From Amycolatopsis bartoniae (GTDB taxonomy: Bacteria > Actinomycetota > Actinomycetes > Mycobacteriales > Pseudonocardiaceae): a DNA stretch of 64,000 nucleotides. How positions within the stretch are numbered: the first letter of the stretch is position 1; every line of letters starts with the position of its first letter. Position numbers and translations under genes: made by a program. The notes beneath the pieces were generated by a model. That model was given only the letters and a program-made list of their open reading frames with translations, searched no databases and was not told the origin of the DNA. This document shows positions 34,713 to 43,061 of the stretch, one piece after another. The stretch spans positions 1,922,001-1,986,000 of the forward strand of contig NZ_JACHWH010000001.1 in NCBI RefSeq assembly GCF_014191255.1, in the 5' to 3' direction.

Positions 34713-35535
34713 CGGGGCTCCGGCCCCGTCGGTGGCACTGGCTCCGGCACTGGCACTGCGCCCGGTCTCCGTGCTGACGCTGGCACTGGCCCTGCACCGG
34801 TCTCGCGCAAGCACTGGGCCTGCCCAGTCGCCGAATGCCCCGTGCCGCACATAACCGGCCACCGGCCACACGCCACCCACCGCCGATTGCCAAGCGTCAA
34901 GCGTCAAGCGAAGGCTGCCACCAGCCCCGGCCACCGGCCACCGGCCACCGGCCACCGGCCACCATGGCTCGCTGCCATCACCACCAGCAACCGCTTCAGC
35001 CCATCAAGGCGCCGACCACCCCGCCATCAGCGAGTCGTCACCAACTATCACCCGCACCGACCCTGTCCGCAGCCGCCACCACCGGCCCAGCCCGCAGCCC
35101 GCCACCACTGGCCCAGCCCGCAACACCACCACCGGCTACCCGCCCGCAGCCGCCACCACCGGCCGTCCGCAGCCACCACCACCGACCGCCCCAGCCGCCA
35201 CCAGGGGCCGCGCCAGCCACCGACCACGGGTGGTCAGGCTCAGCCACCACATGAGGAGAACTCCACCGCTAACAATTCGCCCCAGCCACACCGCTCACCG
35301 AGCACTGGCGCGACCGTCATCCAACCGCCATACGCCAGGCCAAGGCCCGCCATCCAGCCGCGAAAGGAGCCACCACCAGCGCCCCAGCACCACACCGACA
35401 CCACCGCGTCGCCATCCAGGCAGCCGCCTCAGCTTCCGGCATCGGCCACCCCAGAGCCGTCCATCCCGCACGCCCCCAGCCACCCCGCGCCAAGGCCACC
35501 CCAAGGCGACCACCACCGGCCGCCGCCCCAGCCAC
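34713..35535. other. Low-complexity CCACC/CCGGCC-rich non-coding stretch
   Basis: This 823-bp interval has no convincing gene. It is full of short repeats such as CACTGG near its start, five tandem CCGGCCAC units near 34930-34970, and CCACCACC runs to 35530. Frames that stay open encode only Pro/His/Thr/Ser-rich peptides without ordered sequence, start motifs or family signs. It separates mscL from the convergent small gene at 35536. Confidence 0.6.
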
Positions 35536-35715
35536 CTACCGGTCGTGGTGGGGCGGCCGGTTCTCCCGGTACCACCTCTCGCGGTCGTCGCCCCGTGAAT
35601 CGGGGTCGCGTTCGTCCGAGGTGGTTTCCGGGAGGACCTCGCCGAAGATCGCGTCCAGCGAGCGCCGCCCCTCGGGCCGGGGCGGGCGGTCGTCGTCGCG
35701 GTTGTCGTCGGGCAC
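35536..35715 (-). CDS. Small conserved-type acidic protein downstream of moaB2
   Basis: A 59-residue protein on the minus strand, starting at a GTG (35715) 7 bases after the moaB2 stop and ending at a TAG (35538-35536). The sequence is strongly charged and Pro/Asp/Arg-rich; a central motif RRSLDAIFGEVLPETTSDER and a C-terminal RERWYRENRPPHHDR look ordered and functional, unlike random translation of high-GC DNA. Codon third positions are G/C-rich. It is too short for standard gene finders. Function unknown; close coupling suggests expression with moaB2. Confidence 0.65.
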   Translation of the reverse strand: MPDDNRDDDRPPRPEGRRSLDAIFGEVLPETTSDERDPDSRGDDRERWYRENRPPHHDR

Positions 35716-35721
35716 CGGGGG

Positions 35722-36222
35722 TCAGGACTCGTCTAGGCCGGACAGCTCGTCGATCACGTACGGCACCAGCGCAGACAGCGTCGCCATCCCGTCGCGCACC
35801 GCGGCGCGCGAGCCGGCGAGGTTGACCACCAGCGTGCTGCCCGAGACGCCGACCAGGCCACGCGAAATCCCGGCGTCCACCGCGCCCGCGGCGAGGCCCG
35901 ACGAGCGCAGCGCCTCGCCGATGCCGGGGATCGGCCGGTCGAGCACGCCCGCCGTCGCGTCCGGCGTCACGTCGCGCGGCGACACACCCGTGCCGCCGAC
36001 CGTGATCACCAGGTCGACGCCACCGATCACGGCGGTGTTGAGCGCATTGCGGATCGCGACCGTGTCGGCGTGCACGACGACCACGCCGTCCACGATGAAC
36101 CCGGCTTCCTCCAGCAGCTCCGTGACCAGGGGACCGGAGGTGTCGTCATGCTCGCCATGCGCCGCGCGGTCGTCGACGATCACCACGAGCGCGCGGCCCA
36201 GCCGCTGTGCACTGCGTTCCAT
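35722..36222 (-). CDS. moaB2: MoaB2/MogA-like molybdenum cofactor protein
   Basis: A 166-residue MogA/MoaB-fold protein that binds molybdopterin. The motifs are ALVVIVDDRAAHGEHDDTSGPLVTELLEEAGF, DLVITVGGTGVSPRDVTPDAT (the TGGTGxxxRDxTP binding loop) and STLVVNLAGSRAAVRDGM. It is the M. tuberculosis moaB2 homologue by position beside the HtrA protease gene. The ATG at 36222 gives the family length. It is followed at once by the small gene at 35536-35715. Confidence 0.92.
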   Translation of the reverse strand: MERSAQRLGRALVVIVDDRAAHGEHDDTSGPLVTELLEEAGFIVDGVVVVHADTVAIRNALNTAVIGGVDLVITVGGTGVSPRDVTPDATAGVLDRPIPGIGEALRSSGLAAGAVDAGISRGLVGVSGSTLVVNLAGSRAAVRDGMATLSALVPYVIDELSGLDES

Positions 36223-36394
36223 GAGGCACACGTTAGCCCGTTGTTACCCCGCTCCGACGGCGCCCCACGACGTGTCGCCGGCCCCGAAGCGACCCCGGCC
36301 ACGTGTCGACCAGCCGGCGGGCCAACCCCAGCCACGACACTCCCGAACCAGCCACCCGCCGCACCCGGCACCGTCCAAACCGGACCACCAAAAA

Positions 36395-36428
36395 CGGGCT
36401 CCCAGCGGGGAAAACCGCCGGGAGCCCG
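36395..36428 (-). terminator. Rho-independent terminator after the HtrA gene
   Basis: A 9-bp stem (36395-36403 with 36420-36428) reads leftwards into TTTTTGG, downstream of the protease gene that ends at 36473. Confidence 0.9.
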
Positions 36429-36472
36429 TGGGTTGGTCTCGGCCGCGCCTGCGGCCGAGCGCCTGGGAAAAC

Positions 36473-37918
36473 TCAGTTCACCTGGACCTCTTGGCCGCCG
36501 AGCGTGACCTGCACCGTGCGGCCGTCGCTCAGGGTGAACGTCACCTTGTCGTTCGGCGCCCTGGTGCGCACCGCGGCGATGAGACCGTCGGCGTCGTTGA
36601 TCACCAGCGTGTCGACCTTCGTCACCACGTCGCCCGCCTTCAACCCGGCCTGTTCCGCGGGGCTGCCCGCCTGCACCGACTGGATCAGCGCGCCACCGGA
36701 CTGGGCGTCACTGACTCCCGCGCCGATGTACGTCTGAGTCGCCTTGCCGGTGCTGATGATCTCCTGCGCCGTCCGCCGCGCCTGGTTGATGGGGATCGCG
36801 AAACCGATACCGGCGTTGGTCGCCTCGGACTGCTGCTGCCCGAGCCCACCCGACGACTGCGGGCTGTAGATCGCCGAGTCGATGCCGATGACCTGACCCG
36901 ACAGGTTGACCAGCGGACCACCCGAGTTGCCCGGGTTGATCGCCGCGTCGGTCTGGATCGCGCTCATCACCGTGGTCTGGTCGCCGCTGTCACCGCCTGC
37001 CCGCACCGGCCGGTGCAGCGCGCTCACGATGCCCGACGTGACCGTGCCCGCCAGCTCGAACGGCGATCCGAACGCGACCACGCCCTGCCCGACCTGCAGC
37101 TGGTCGGAGTTGCCCAGCGCCACCGGCGTCAGGTTCTTCACGTTCTGCACCTTGACCACGGCGACGTCGGTCGTCGGGTCACGGCCCACGATCGACGCGG
37201 GCACCTTGGTTCCGTCCTGGAACACGGCCTGGATGCTGCCGCCGTTCGCGGCCACCTCCACGACGTGGTTGTTGGTCAGGATGTAGCCGTCGGTGGACAG
37301 CACGAAGCCCGAGCCCTCGCCCTGTTCCTGGCTGCCGGACACCACCAGCTCGACAACGCTCGGCGACACCTTCTGCGCCACCGCCTCGACGCTGCCCGAC
37401 GGGGCCGCGCTGGTCTGCTGGTTCGGCACCGGCTGGTCGAGCGCGTTGTACGAGCTGCCGCCGCTGCCGGAGTTCTGCGACGCGAAGTAGCCACCCGCAC
37501 CACCGGCGGCGCCGCCGACCACCAGCGCGAGCACCGCGACACCCGCGACCAGGCGTCCGGATCCCTTGCGCTGCTGGGGAACCGCGGGCTGCTGCGCAGG
37601 GTAGGTCGCCGTGCCGTACTGCGCCGTCTGCTGCTGCCCGGTCTGCGCGTACTGACCCGCCTCGTGCTGCCCGGTCTGCCCGTACTGACCCGACGCGGCC
37701 TGCGCGTACTGGCCCTGCTCGTGCTGCGCGGTCTGCTGCGGCGACGTCCAGGGGTACGCCTGCTGCCCCTGCGCCGACCACGGGCTGGGCTGCTGCTCCC
37801 CACCGAAAGACGTACCCCGCGGGGGCGTGTTCGCGTCCTCCTGCGCCGGCCGCTGCTCCGGCTGCGGATCCCGGGGGGCACCGCCGTCGTGCGGTGCGCT
37901 GGGGTCGTTCTCGGTCAT
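36473..37918 (-). CDS. pepD: HtrA/DegP-type membrane serine protease (PepD-like)
   Basis: A 481-residue S1C protease. Residues 1-140 are a disordered cytoplasmic region with GQYAQTGQ-type Gln/Tyr repeats. One transmembrane helix (LVAGVAVLALVVGGAAGGAGGYFA, about 145-168) anchors it. The catalytic domain carries His (YILTNNHVVE), Asp (DPTTDVAVVKV) and Ser (INPGNSGGPLVN). A C-terminal PDZ domain (GGALIQSVQAGSPAEQAGLKAGDVVTKVDTLVINDADGLIAAV) binds unfolded tails. It matches M. tuberculosis PepD, which lies next to mprAB and is under MprA control. Here deoR and galT stand between. It is 76 bases after galT and has its own terminator. Confidence 0.94.
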   Translation of the reverse strand: MTENDPSAPHDGGAPRDPQPEQRPAQEDANTPPRGTSFGGEQQPSPWSAQGQQAYPWTSPQQTAQHEQGQYAQAASGQYGQTGQHEAGQYAQTGQQQTAQYGTATYPAQQPAVPQQRKGSGRLVAGVAVLALVVGGAAGGAGGYFASQNSGSGGSSYNALDQPVPNQQTSAAPSGSVEAVAQKVSPSVVELVVSGSQEQGEGSGFVLSTDGYILTNNHVVEVAANGGSIQAVFQDGTKVPASIVGRDPTTDVAVVKVQNVKNLTPVALGNSDQLQVGQGVVAFGSPFELAGTVTSGIVSALHRPVRAGGDSGDQTTVMSAIQTDAAINPGNSGGPLVNLSGQVIGIDSAIYSPQSSGGLGQQQSEATNAGIGFAIPINQARRTAQEIISTGKATQTYIGAGVSDAQSGGALIQSVQAGSPAEQAGLKAGDVVTKVDTLVINDADGLIAAVRTRAPNDKVTFTLSDGRTVQVTLGGQEVQVN

Positions 37919-37994
37919 GTCCTCACCATGCTGGTCGGTCCTGAGAGCTTGCTGAGCCCAAGCTGAGGTTCCAGCATGAAGTATGCCGGGTCCG

Positions 37995-39077
37995 CTAGGC
38001 CCCCGCCGCCCTCAGCCGCTCGGCGATCTGCTCGGGCGTGGCGTCGTTGATCCACACGCCCATGCCGGACTCCGAACCCGCCAGGTACTTCAGCTTGTCC
38101 TTCGCCCGCAGGATCGAGAACAGCTCCAGGTGCAGCCAGCCCAGCTCGCGGTCGATGCGCACCGGCGCCTGGTTCCACGCCGCGATGTAGGGCAGCGGCC
38201 GGTCGTACAACGCGTCACAGCGACCGAGCACCTGCAGGTAGACCCGGGCGAAGTCGTCCCGCTCGGCGTCGGTCAGCGCGGGGATGTCCGGGACCTGGCG
38301 GTGCGGCACGAGCAGCACGTGCACGGGCCAGCGCGCCGCGGGCGGCACGAACGCCGTCCAGTGCTCGCCTTCCGCGATGATCCGCCGCCCCGACTCCCGC
38401 TCGGCCGCGAGGACGTCGCCGAGCACGGGACGGCCGTGTTCCTCCTGGTAGGCGCGGGCGGTTTCGAGCGCCCGCCGCGTCTTCGGCGTGACGAACGGGT
38501 ACGCGTAGATCTGCCCGTGCGGATGGGAAAGCGTGACGCCGATCTCCTCGCCCCTGTTCTCGAAGGGGAAGACCTGCTCGACACCGTCCAATGCGGACAT
38601 CGACTCGGTGCGGTCGGCCCACGCGTCGACGACCGTGCGCACCCGTTCCGGGCTCAGCGTCGCGAAGGAGCCGTAGTGGTTGCTGGTGAAACACACGACA
38701 TCGCAACGTCCCTTGCCCGGCGCCGTCGGCACGAGCCCCAGATTGTCCACACTGGACGGTTCGCCGACGACGCGCGGGGAGAACGACGGGAAGCGGTTCT
38801 CGAACACCACCACGTCGTAGTCGGACTCGGGAATCTCGCTCGGCTTCCCAGGCTTGCTCGGGCAGAGCGGGCACAGGTCGGCGGGCGGCTTGTACGTGCG
38901 GGTCTGCCGGTGCGCCGCCATCGCGACCCACTCGCCGGACAACGGGTCGCGCCGGATCTCCGAGGCGGCCGCGACCTGCGGCAGGTCCCGCGTGTCGACG
39001 GCGTCGCGCTCGTGCGGCGACTCGTCGTAGTAGATGATCTCCCTGCCGTCGGCCAGATGCCGGACCGTCCGAATCAA
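37995..39077 (-). CDS. galT: Galactose-1-phosphate uridylyltransferase
   Basis: A 360-residue HIT-superfamily Leloir enzyme. It exchanges UMP between UDP-glucose and galactose-1-phosphate. The active-site element is HPHGQIYAYPFV, with HxHxQ replaced by the family form SHPHGQ. Zinc ligands are in LCPLCPSKPGKPSE (CxxC) and further His near ARWPVHVLLVPHRQVPDI. Length is typical. The TTG start at 39077 overlaps the deoR stop as TTGA, so galT is coupled to its probable regulator. Confidence 0.95.
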   Translation of the reverse strand: MIRTVRHLADGREIIYYDESPHERDAVDTRDLPQVAAASEIRRDPLSGEWVAMAAHRQTRTYKPPADLCPLCPSKPGKPSEIPESDYDVVVFENRFPSFSPRVVGEPSSVDNLGLVPTAPGKGRCDVVCFTSNHYGSFATLSPERVRTVVDAWADRTESMSALDGVEQVFPFENRGEEIGVTLSHPHGQIYAYPFVTPKTRRALETARAYQEEHGRPVLGDVLAAERESGRRIIAEGEHWTAFVPPAARWPVHVLLVPHRQVPDIPALTDAERDDFARVYLQVLGRCDALYDRPLPYIAAWNQAPVRIDRELGWLHLELFSILRAKDKLKYLAGSESGMGVWINDATPEQIAERLRAAGA

Positions 39078-39892
39078 CTTTCCTCCGCCTCGTTCACGTC
39101 GGCGACCATCAGCTCACCGACGTGTTCTGCCAGCGTCTCACGCGCCGCCGCCGGAAGCCCGTCGTCGGTCACGACGACGTCCGCCTCCTCCAGATCGGCG
39201 ATCGTGGAGATGCCGACGACTCCCCATTTGGTGTGGTCGGCGAGCACGACGAACCGGCGACCCGCCTCGACGAGCGCGCGGTTGGTCTCGCTCTCGTCCA
39301 GGTTGGGTGTGGTGAACCCCGGCCCGTCGGCCATCCCGTGCACGCCGAGGAACACCTGGTCCAGGTGCAGCCGCCGCAGGCTCGCCACCGCGACACCCCC
39401 GACCAGCGCGTCCGACGGTGTGCGGACGCCGCCGGTGAGCACCACCGTCCGCTCCGGCTGACCGGCCTCACGCAGCACGTCGGCCACCCGGACGGAGTTC
39501 GTGACGATGGTCAGCCCCGGCACGGAGTCGAGCGCTCGTGCGAACGTCCACGTGGTGGTGCCCGCCGAGATGCCGATCGCCGTGCCCGGCCGGACCAGCC
39601 CGGCCGCGAGCGCGGCGATCGCCTCCTTCTGGGCCTGCTGCTGCTCGGACTTCGCCTCGAAACCGGGCTCGTCCGTGCTCTTGCCGAGGTTCGCCGTCGC
39701 GCCGCCATAGACCTTCTCGACCAGGCCCTGGCTCGCCAGCACGTCGAGGTCCCGGCGGATGGTCATGTCGGACACGCCCAGCCGCGCGACCAGCTCGCTG
39801 ACCCGGACCGCCCCCGACCGCCGGGCCTCCTCCAGGATCACCGCTTGCCGCTGCCGCGCCAGCACCCCACCGCTCCCGTTGTCACTCGCCAA
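39074..39892 (-). CDS. DeoR-family transcriptional regulator
   Basis: A 272-residue sugar-responsive repressor. The N-terminal winged helix is ARQRQAVILEEARRSGAVRVSELVARLGVSDMTIRRDLDVLASQGLVEKVYGGA (DeoR signature). The C-terminal DeoRC domain has GISAGTTTWTFARAL, LTGGVR and HLDQVFLGVHGMADGPGFTTPNLDESETNRALVEA. The ligand is probably a sugar phosphate of the galactose pathway, since galT is coupled downstream. The start may be the TTG at 39892. A palindrome 15-33 bases upstream may be its operator. Confidence 0.92.
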   Translation of the reverse strand: MASDNGSGGVLARQRQAVILEEARRSGAVRVSELVARLGVSDMTIRRDLDVLASQGLVEKVYGGATANLGKSTDEPGFEAKSEQQQAQKEAIAALAAGLVRPGTAIGISAGTTTWTFARALDSVPGLTIVTNSVRVADVLREAGQPERTVVLTGGVRTPSDALVGGVAVASLRRLHLDQVFLGVHGMADGPGFTTPNLDESETNRALVEAGRRFVVLADHTKWGVVGISTIADLEEADVVVTDDGLPAAARETLAEHVGELMVADVNEAEES

Positions 39893-39906
39893 CTACACAA
39901 AATCCT

Positions 39907-39925
39907 ACACGAATAAACATCGTGT
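39907..39925. promoter_or_regulatory. Candidate DeoR operator
   Basis: ACACGA (39907-39912) and TCGTGT (39920-39925) form an inverted repeat around an AT-rich 7-base centre, 15 bases upstream of the deoR start in an otherwise GC-rich 42-bp gap. Its position fits autoregulation. Confidence 0.45.
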
Positions 39926-39934
39926 GGGCTTCGC

Positions 39935-41356
39935 TCAGGCGGGTGCTCCGGGGAGCCGGATGGTCATCAGCGCGCCGCCTTCCGGGGCGTGGCCGGCGTA
40001 CACCGTGCCGCCGTGCCGTTCGGCGGCCTGCTTGACGATGGCGAGCCCGAGGCCGGAACCGGGCAGGGTGCGGGCCTCGGAGGAGCGGTAGAAGCGGTCG
40101 AACACCTTGGGCAGGTCCGCCTCGGCGATGCCGGGACCGGAGTCGGCGACCTCGATCACCGCGCTCCCGTCGCCCAGCGGCCGCATCCGGACCCGGACGG
40201 TGGACTGCGGCGGCGAGAACTTCACCGCGTTGTCCAGCAGGTTCAACACGGCCCGTTCGAGCGCGGCGTGGTCGCCGGTGAGCACCCACGGCTGCAGCTG
40301 CACGTCGAACTCGATCTCACCGGCGCGGCGGCGGGCGCGGTCCAGCGCCCGTTCGACGACCTCGACCAGGTCGACGCGCTCGAACGCGGTGCGCGGCTCG
40401 TCCTGGCGCGCCAGCTCGACCAGGTCGCCGATGAGCTGCGTCAGCTCGTCCAGCTGCGCCTTGATGTCGGTCTCGATGTCGGCCCGGTCCTGCTCGGACA
40501 GCGCGGGCGCGCCGGCGCGGCTCGCGGACAGGAGCAGTTCCAGGTTGGTGCGCAACGAGGTCAGGGGGGTGCGCAGCTCGTGCCCGGCGTCGGCGACCAG
40601 CTGTCGCTGCCGCTCCTGCGACTCCGCGACGGTGCTCAGCATCGTGTTGAAGCTGGTGGTCAACCGCGCCAGCTCGTCGTCGCCACTCACCGGAATCGGC
40701 CGGAGATCACCCGTGCGGGCGACATACTCGGTGGCCGACGTCAGCCGTTCGACGGGCCGGAGCCCAGTGCGTGCCACCGCGGTCCCGGCGAGCGCGGCGA
40801 CGATGATCCCGCCACCACCGATCAGCGCGAGCACGACGGCGAGTTCCTTGAGCGTCTGCTCGGTCGGCGCGAGGGACTGGGCGAGCACGAGCGCCTGCCC
40901 GGGCGCGTACTGCAGCGCCACCACTCGCATGTCGGTCTTCACGTCGGTGCGGATGTTGTAGGTCGCGTTCCCTCGCGCGACGTCCAGTTCGGCTTGGCTG
41001 ATCGGCGGGCGGCGGCCACCCGGCGGGATGAGCGGCGCCCCGTCGGAGTCGAGCACCGCGATCTGGATGTCGGTGCTGCTCAGGATCGCGCCGGGGTACT
41101 CCTGGATGCCCTGGCGCACCTGCGGCGTCTGGGCGGCGGCGACCGCGCGGACCTGCAGGTTGTCGTCGACCTGCTGGTAGAGGTTGTTGTAGACGGTGAT
41201 GTAGGCGCCCATCGACACCAGCACCATCACCCCGGCCACGCACGCGGCGGCGAGAAGCGTGACGCGGGCGCGCAGCGAGATCCGCCGCCGGGGCTTGCGT
41301 TCCGGCCCGTCCCCGACGGACACGACGGGAACGGGTGCGGTCACGGTCTGGCTCAC
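39935..41356 (-). CDS. mprB: Sensor histidine kinase MprB
   Basis: A 473-residue membrane sensor kinase. TM1 lies near residues 28-50 and TM2 near 165-187, with an extracytoplasmic sensor between. HAMP follows ([18 protein letters not shown]), then the dimerisation/phospho-acceptor motif [20 protein letters not shown]. The ATP-binding boxes are N (LLDNAVKFS), G1 ([13 protein letters not shown]), F (VFDRFYR) and G2 ([10 protein letters not shown]). It senses envelope stress in mycobacteria. The start is a GTG overlapping the stop of mprA. The conserved neighbour pepD supports the MprB call. Confidence 0.92.
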   Translation of the reverse strand: MSQTVTAPVPVVSVGDGPERKPRRRISLRARVTLLAAACVAGVMVLVSMGAYITVYNNLYQQVDDNLQVRAVAAAQTPQVRQGIQEYPGAILSSTDIQIAVLDSDGAPLIPPGGRRPPISQAELDVARGNATYNIRTDVKTDMRVVALQYAPGQALVLAQSLAPTEQTLKELAVVLALIGGGGIIVAALAGTAVARTGLRPVERLTSATEYVARTGDLRPIPVSGDDELARLTTSFNTMLSTVAESQERQRQLVADAGHELRTPLTSLRTNLELLLSASRAGAPALSEQDRADIETDIKAQLDELTQLIGDLVELARQDEPRTAFERVDLVEVVERALDRARRRAGEIEFDVQLQPWVLTGDHAALERAVLNLLDNAVKFSPPQSTVRVRMRPLGDGSAVIEVADSGPGIAEADLPKVFDRFYRSSEARTLPGSGLGLAIVKQAAERHGGTVYAGHAPEGGALMTIRLPGAPA

Positions 41357-42045
41357 GGCGGGGTTTCCCGCAGGACGTAGCCGACCCCGCGGACGGTGTG
41401 GATCAACCGGGGTTCGCCGCCGGCCTCGGTCTTGCGGCGCAGGTAGCCGACGTAGACCTCGAGCGCGTTGCCGGATGTCGGGAAGTCGTAGCCCCAGACC
41501 TCTTCGAGGATGCGGCCGCGGGTGAGGACGTGCTTGGGGTAGGACATGAACAGTTCGAGCAGCGCGAACTCGGTGCGGGTGAGGCTGATCTCGCGGTCGC
41601 CGCGGCGGACCTCGCGGGTGCCGGGGTCGAGCGTCAGGTCGGCGAAGGTCAGCTGTTCGGCGTTGGTGTCGGACTGCCCCTCGCGGGAGGCGCGGCGCAG
41701 CAGGGCACGCAGGCGGGCGAGGAGCTCCTCGAGCGCGAACGGCTTCGGGAGGTAGTCGTCGGCGCCGGCGTCCAGACCGGACACCCGGTCGGACACCGTG
41801 TCGCGGGCCGTGAGCACGAGGATCGGCAGGTCGTCGCCGGTGCTGCGAAGGCGGCGTGCGACCTCCAGTCCGTCGAGGCGCGGCATCATGACGTCGAGGA
41901 TCATCGCGTCCGGCCGGTCGTTGATCACCCGCTCGAGTGCCTGTGCGCCATCGCCGGCGAGGTCGACCTGGTAGCCGTTGAACTCCAGCGAGCGCCGGAG
42001 CGACTCCCGGACCGCCCGATCGTCGTCGACAACGAGAATGCGCAT
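41353..42045 (-). CDS. mprA: OmpR-family response regulator MprA
   Basis: A 230-residue response regulator. The receiver has [16 protein letters not shown], the phosphorylation site [19 protein letters not shown], and the Lys of [11 protein letters not shown]. The C-terminal OmpR winged helix is [28 protein letters not shown]. The ATG at 42045 is the family start. Its stop overlaps mprB, so the pair is co-translated. In M. tuberculosis MprA controls pepD and sigma factors; the same synteny here suggests envelope-stress control. Confidence 0.93.
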   Translation of the reverse strand: MRILVVDDDRAVRESLRRSLEFNGYQVDLAGDGAQALERVINDRPDAMILDVMMPRLDGLEVARRLRSTGDDLPILVLTARDTVSDRVSGLDAGADDYLPKPFALEELLARLRALLRRASREGQSDTNAEQLTFADLTLDPGTREVRRGDREISLTRTEFALLELFMSYPKHVLTRGRILEEVWGYDFPTSGNALEVYVGYLRRKTEAGGEPRLIHTVRGVGYVLRETPP

Positions 42046-42089
42046 GCCGACAGTGTTACTGACGGTGCTGAGACTCGCCTAAGAAGGTG

Positions 42090-42746
42090 TTACACCTGGT
42101 CCAGGAGCCCGCCGCGGTAGGCGAGCAGCGCCGCCTGCACCCGGTTGGCGGCGCCGATCTTGGAGAGGACGGCGGAGACGTAGCCCTTGACGGTGGCTTC
42201 CGAGAGGTGGAGTTTGCCGCCGATTTCGGCGTTGGACAACCCTTGTCCGATGAGCGCGACCACCTCGCGTTCGCGTTCGGACAGGCTGGCCAGCAGCTTG
42301 CGCGCGGGTTGCGCGGCGCGCTGCCCCTCGCGGTGGGCGCGCACCATGCGTGCCGCGACGCCGGGGTCGAGAACGGCGCCGCCGCGAGCGAGGTCACGAA
42401 CGGCGCGCAGCAGGGCGGCGGGCTCGATGTCCTTGAGGAGGAAGCCGTTGGCGCCGAGGCGCAGGGCGAGGCTGACGTATTCGTCGACGTCGAAGGTGGT
42501 GAGCATCGCCACGGTGGGGGGCGTGGGCAGGGCGAGGATCGCGCGGAGGGCGCGGATGCCGTCGTCGGGCGCGCGCATCTTGATGTCGAGCAGGACGACG
42601 TCGGGGTGGAGGCGCCGGGCGGTCTCGACGGCGGACCGCCCGTCGACGGCCTCGCCGACGACCTCGATGTCCGCCGCACCGCCCATCATGCCGCGCAGAC
42701 TGGACCGGACCAACTCCTCGTCGTCGGCGAACACCAGCTTGATCAA
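42090..42746 (-). CDS. NarL/FixJ-family response regulator
   Basis: A 218-residue response regulator with receiver MIKLVFADDEELVRSSLRGMMGG, phospho-Asp in PDVVLLDIKMRAPDDGI, Lys in GFLLKDI, and a GerE HTH (LSEREREVVALIGQGLSNAEIGGKLHLSEATVKGYVSAVLSKIGAANRVQAALLA). It has no adjacent kinase gene, so its partner is unknown. It lies 44 bases upstream of mprA on the same strand and about 160 bases from tRNA-Arg. Confidence 0.92.
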   Translation of the reverse strand: MIKLVFADDEELVRSSLRGMMGGAADIEVVGEAVDGRSAVETARRLHPDVVLLDIKMRAPDDGIRALRAILALPTPPTVAMLTTFDVDEYVSLALRLGANGFLLKDIEPAALLRAVRDLARGGAVLDPGVAARMVRAHREGQRAAQPARKLLASLSEREREVVALIGQGLSNAEIGGKLHLSEATVKGYVSAVLSKIGAANRVQAALLAYRGGLLDQV

Positions 42747-42908
42747 CGGACCCTCCGGCGGTTTTCGTTGGAGCGGGGTTTCCGCGTCCGATCACGGAAG
42801 GTTACCCAGTGGTAGCGCTGGAGTCGATACGCCGTTCACCCGCACCGTGCCGCCGATGGGACTCCCCTCGTGGCGGAGCCCGTGGCCCGGTAGGGTGGAG
42901 ACGGGCAA

Positions 42909-42981
42909 GCCCTCGTAGCTCAGGGGATAGAGCACCGCTCTCCTAAAGCGGGTGTCGCAGGTTCGAATCCTGCCGGGGGCA
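42909..42981 (+). tRNA. tRNA-Arg(CCT), integration site of the element
   Basis: A 73-nt cloverleaf. The acceptor stem GCCCTCG pairs with CGGGGGC, the anticodon arm CCGCT-CTCCTAA-AGCGG places CCT at 34-36, and the T arm is GCAGGTTCGAATCCTGC. CCA is not encoded. The element inserted in its anticodon loop region, so its 3' part (42940 onward) is repeated at 57786-57832. The left copy stays intact as a full tRNA. Confidence 0.96.
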
Positions 42982-42986
42982 CACAG
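42940..42986 (+). repeat. attL, 47-bp direct repeat
   Basis: These 47 bases are identical to 57786-57832. They cover the anticodon loop, variable region, T arm, acceptor 3' strand and five bases beyond the tRNA. The identity stops abruptly at both ends, as expected for an integrase core. Confidence 0.95.
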
Positions 42987-43021
42987 GTCAGAGGCGGTTT
43001 TCGCCGGTCAGCACGCTTGCG

Positions 43022-43044
43022 CGTGGTGCCGGACGTGGTGCGAA
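43022..43044 (+). repeat. Left integrase arm-type repeats (candidate)
   Basis: CGTGGTGC occurs at 43022-43029 and again as CGTGGTGCGAA at 43034-43044, exactly 12 bases apart. The same octamer with the same 12-base spacing recurs near attR at 57672 and 57684, and a third right-hand copy is at 57722. All five are on the same strand, just inside the element. Confidence 0.65.
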
Positions 43045-43061
43045 CGGCGTACTCTCGCACC

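Noticed and set aside
34835..35825. Pro/His/Thr-rich plus-strand frames after mscL
   Set aside because: Low-complexity translation of CCACC repeats; no ribosome binding site, no ordered region, and it overlaps moaB2 on the other strand.
42090..42746. NarL regulator as part of the mobile element
   Set aside because: It lies outside attL and next to mprA in normal base composition, so it is chromosomal.
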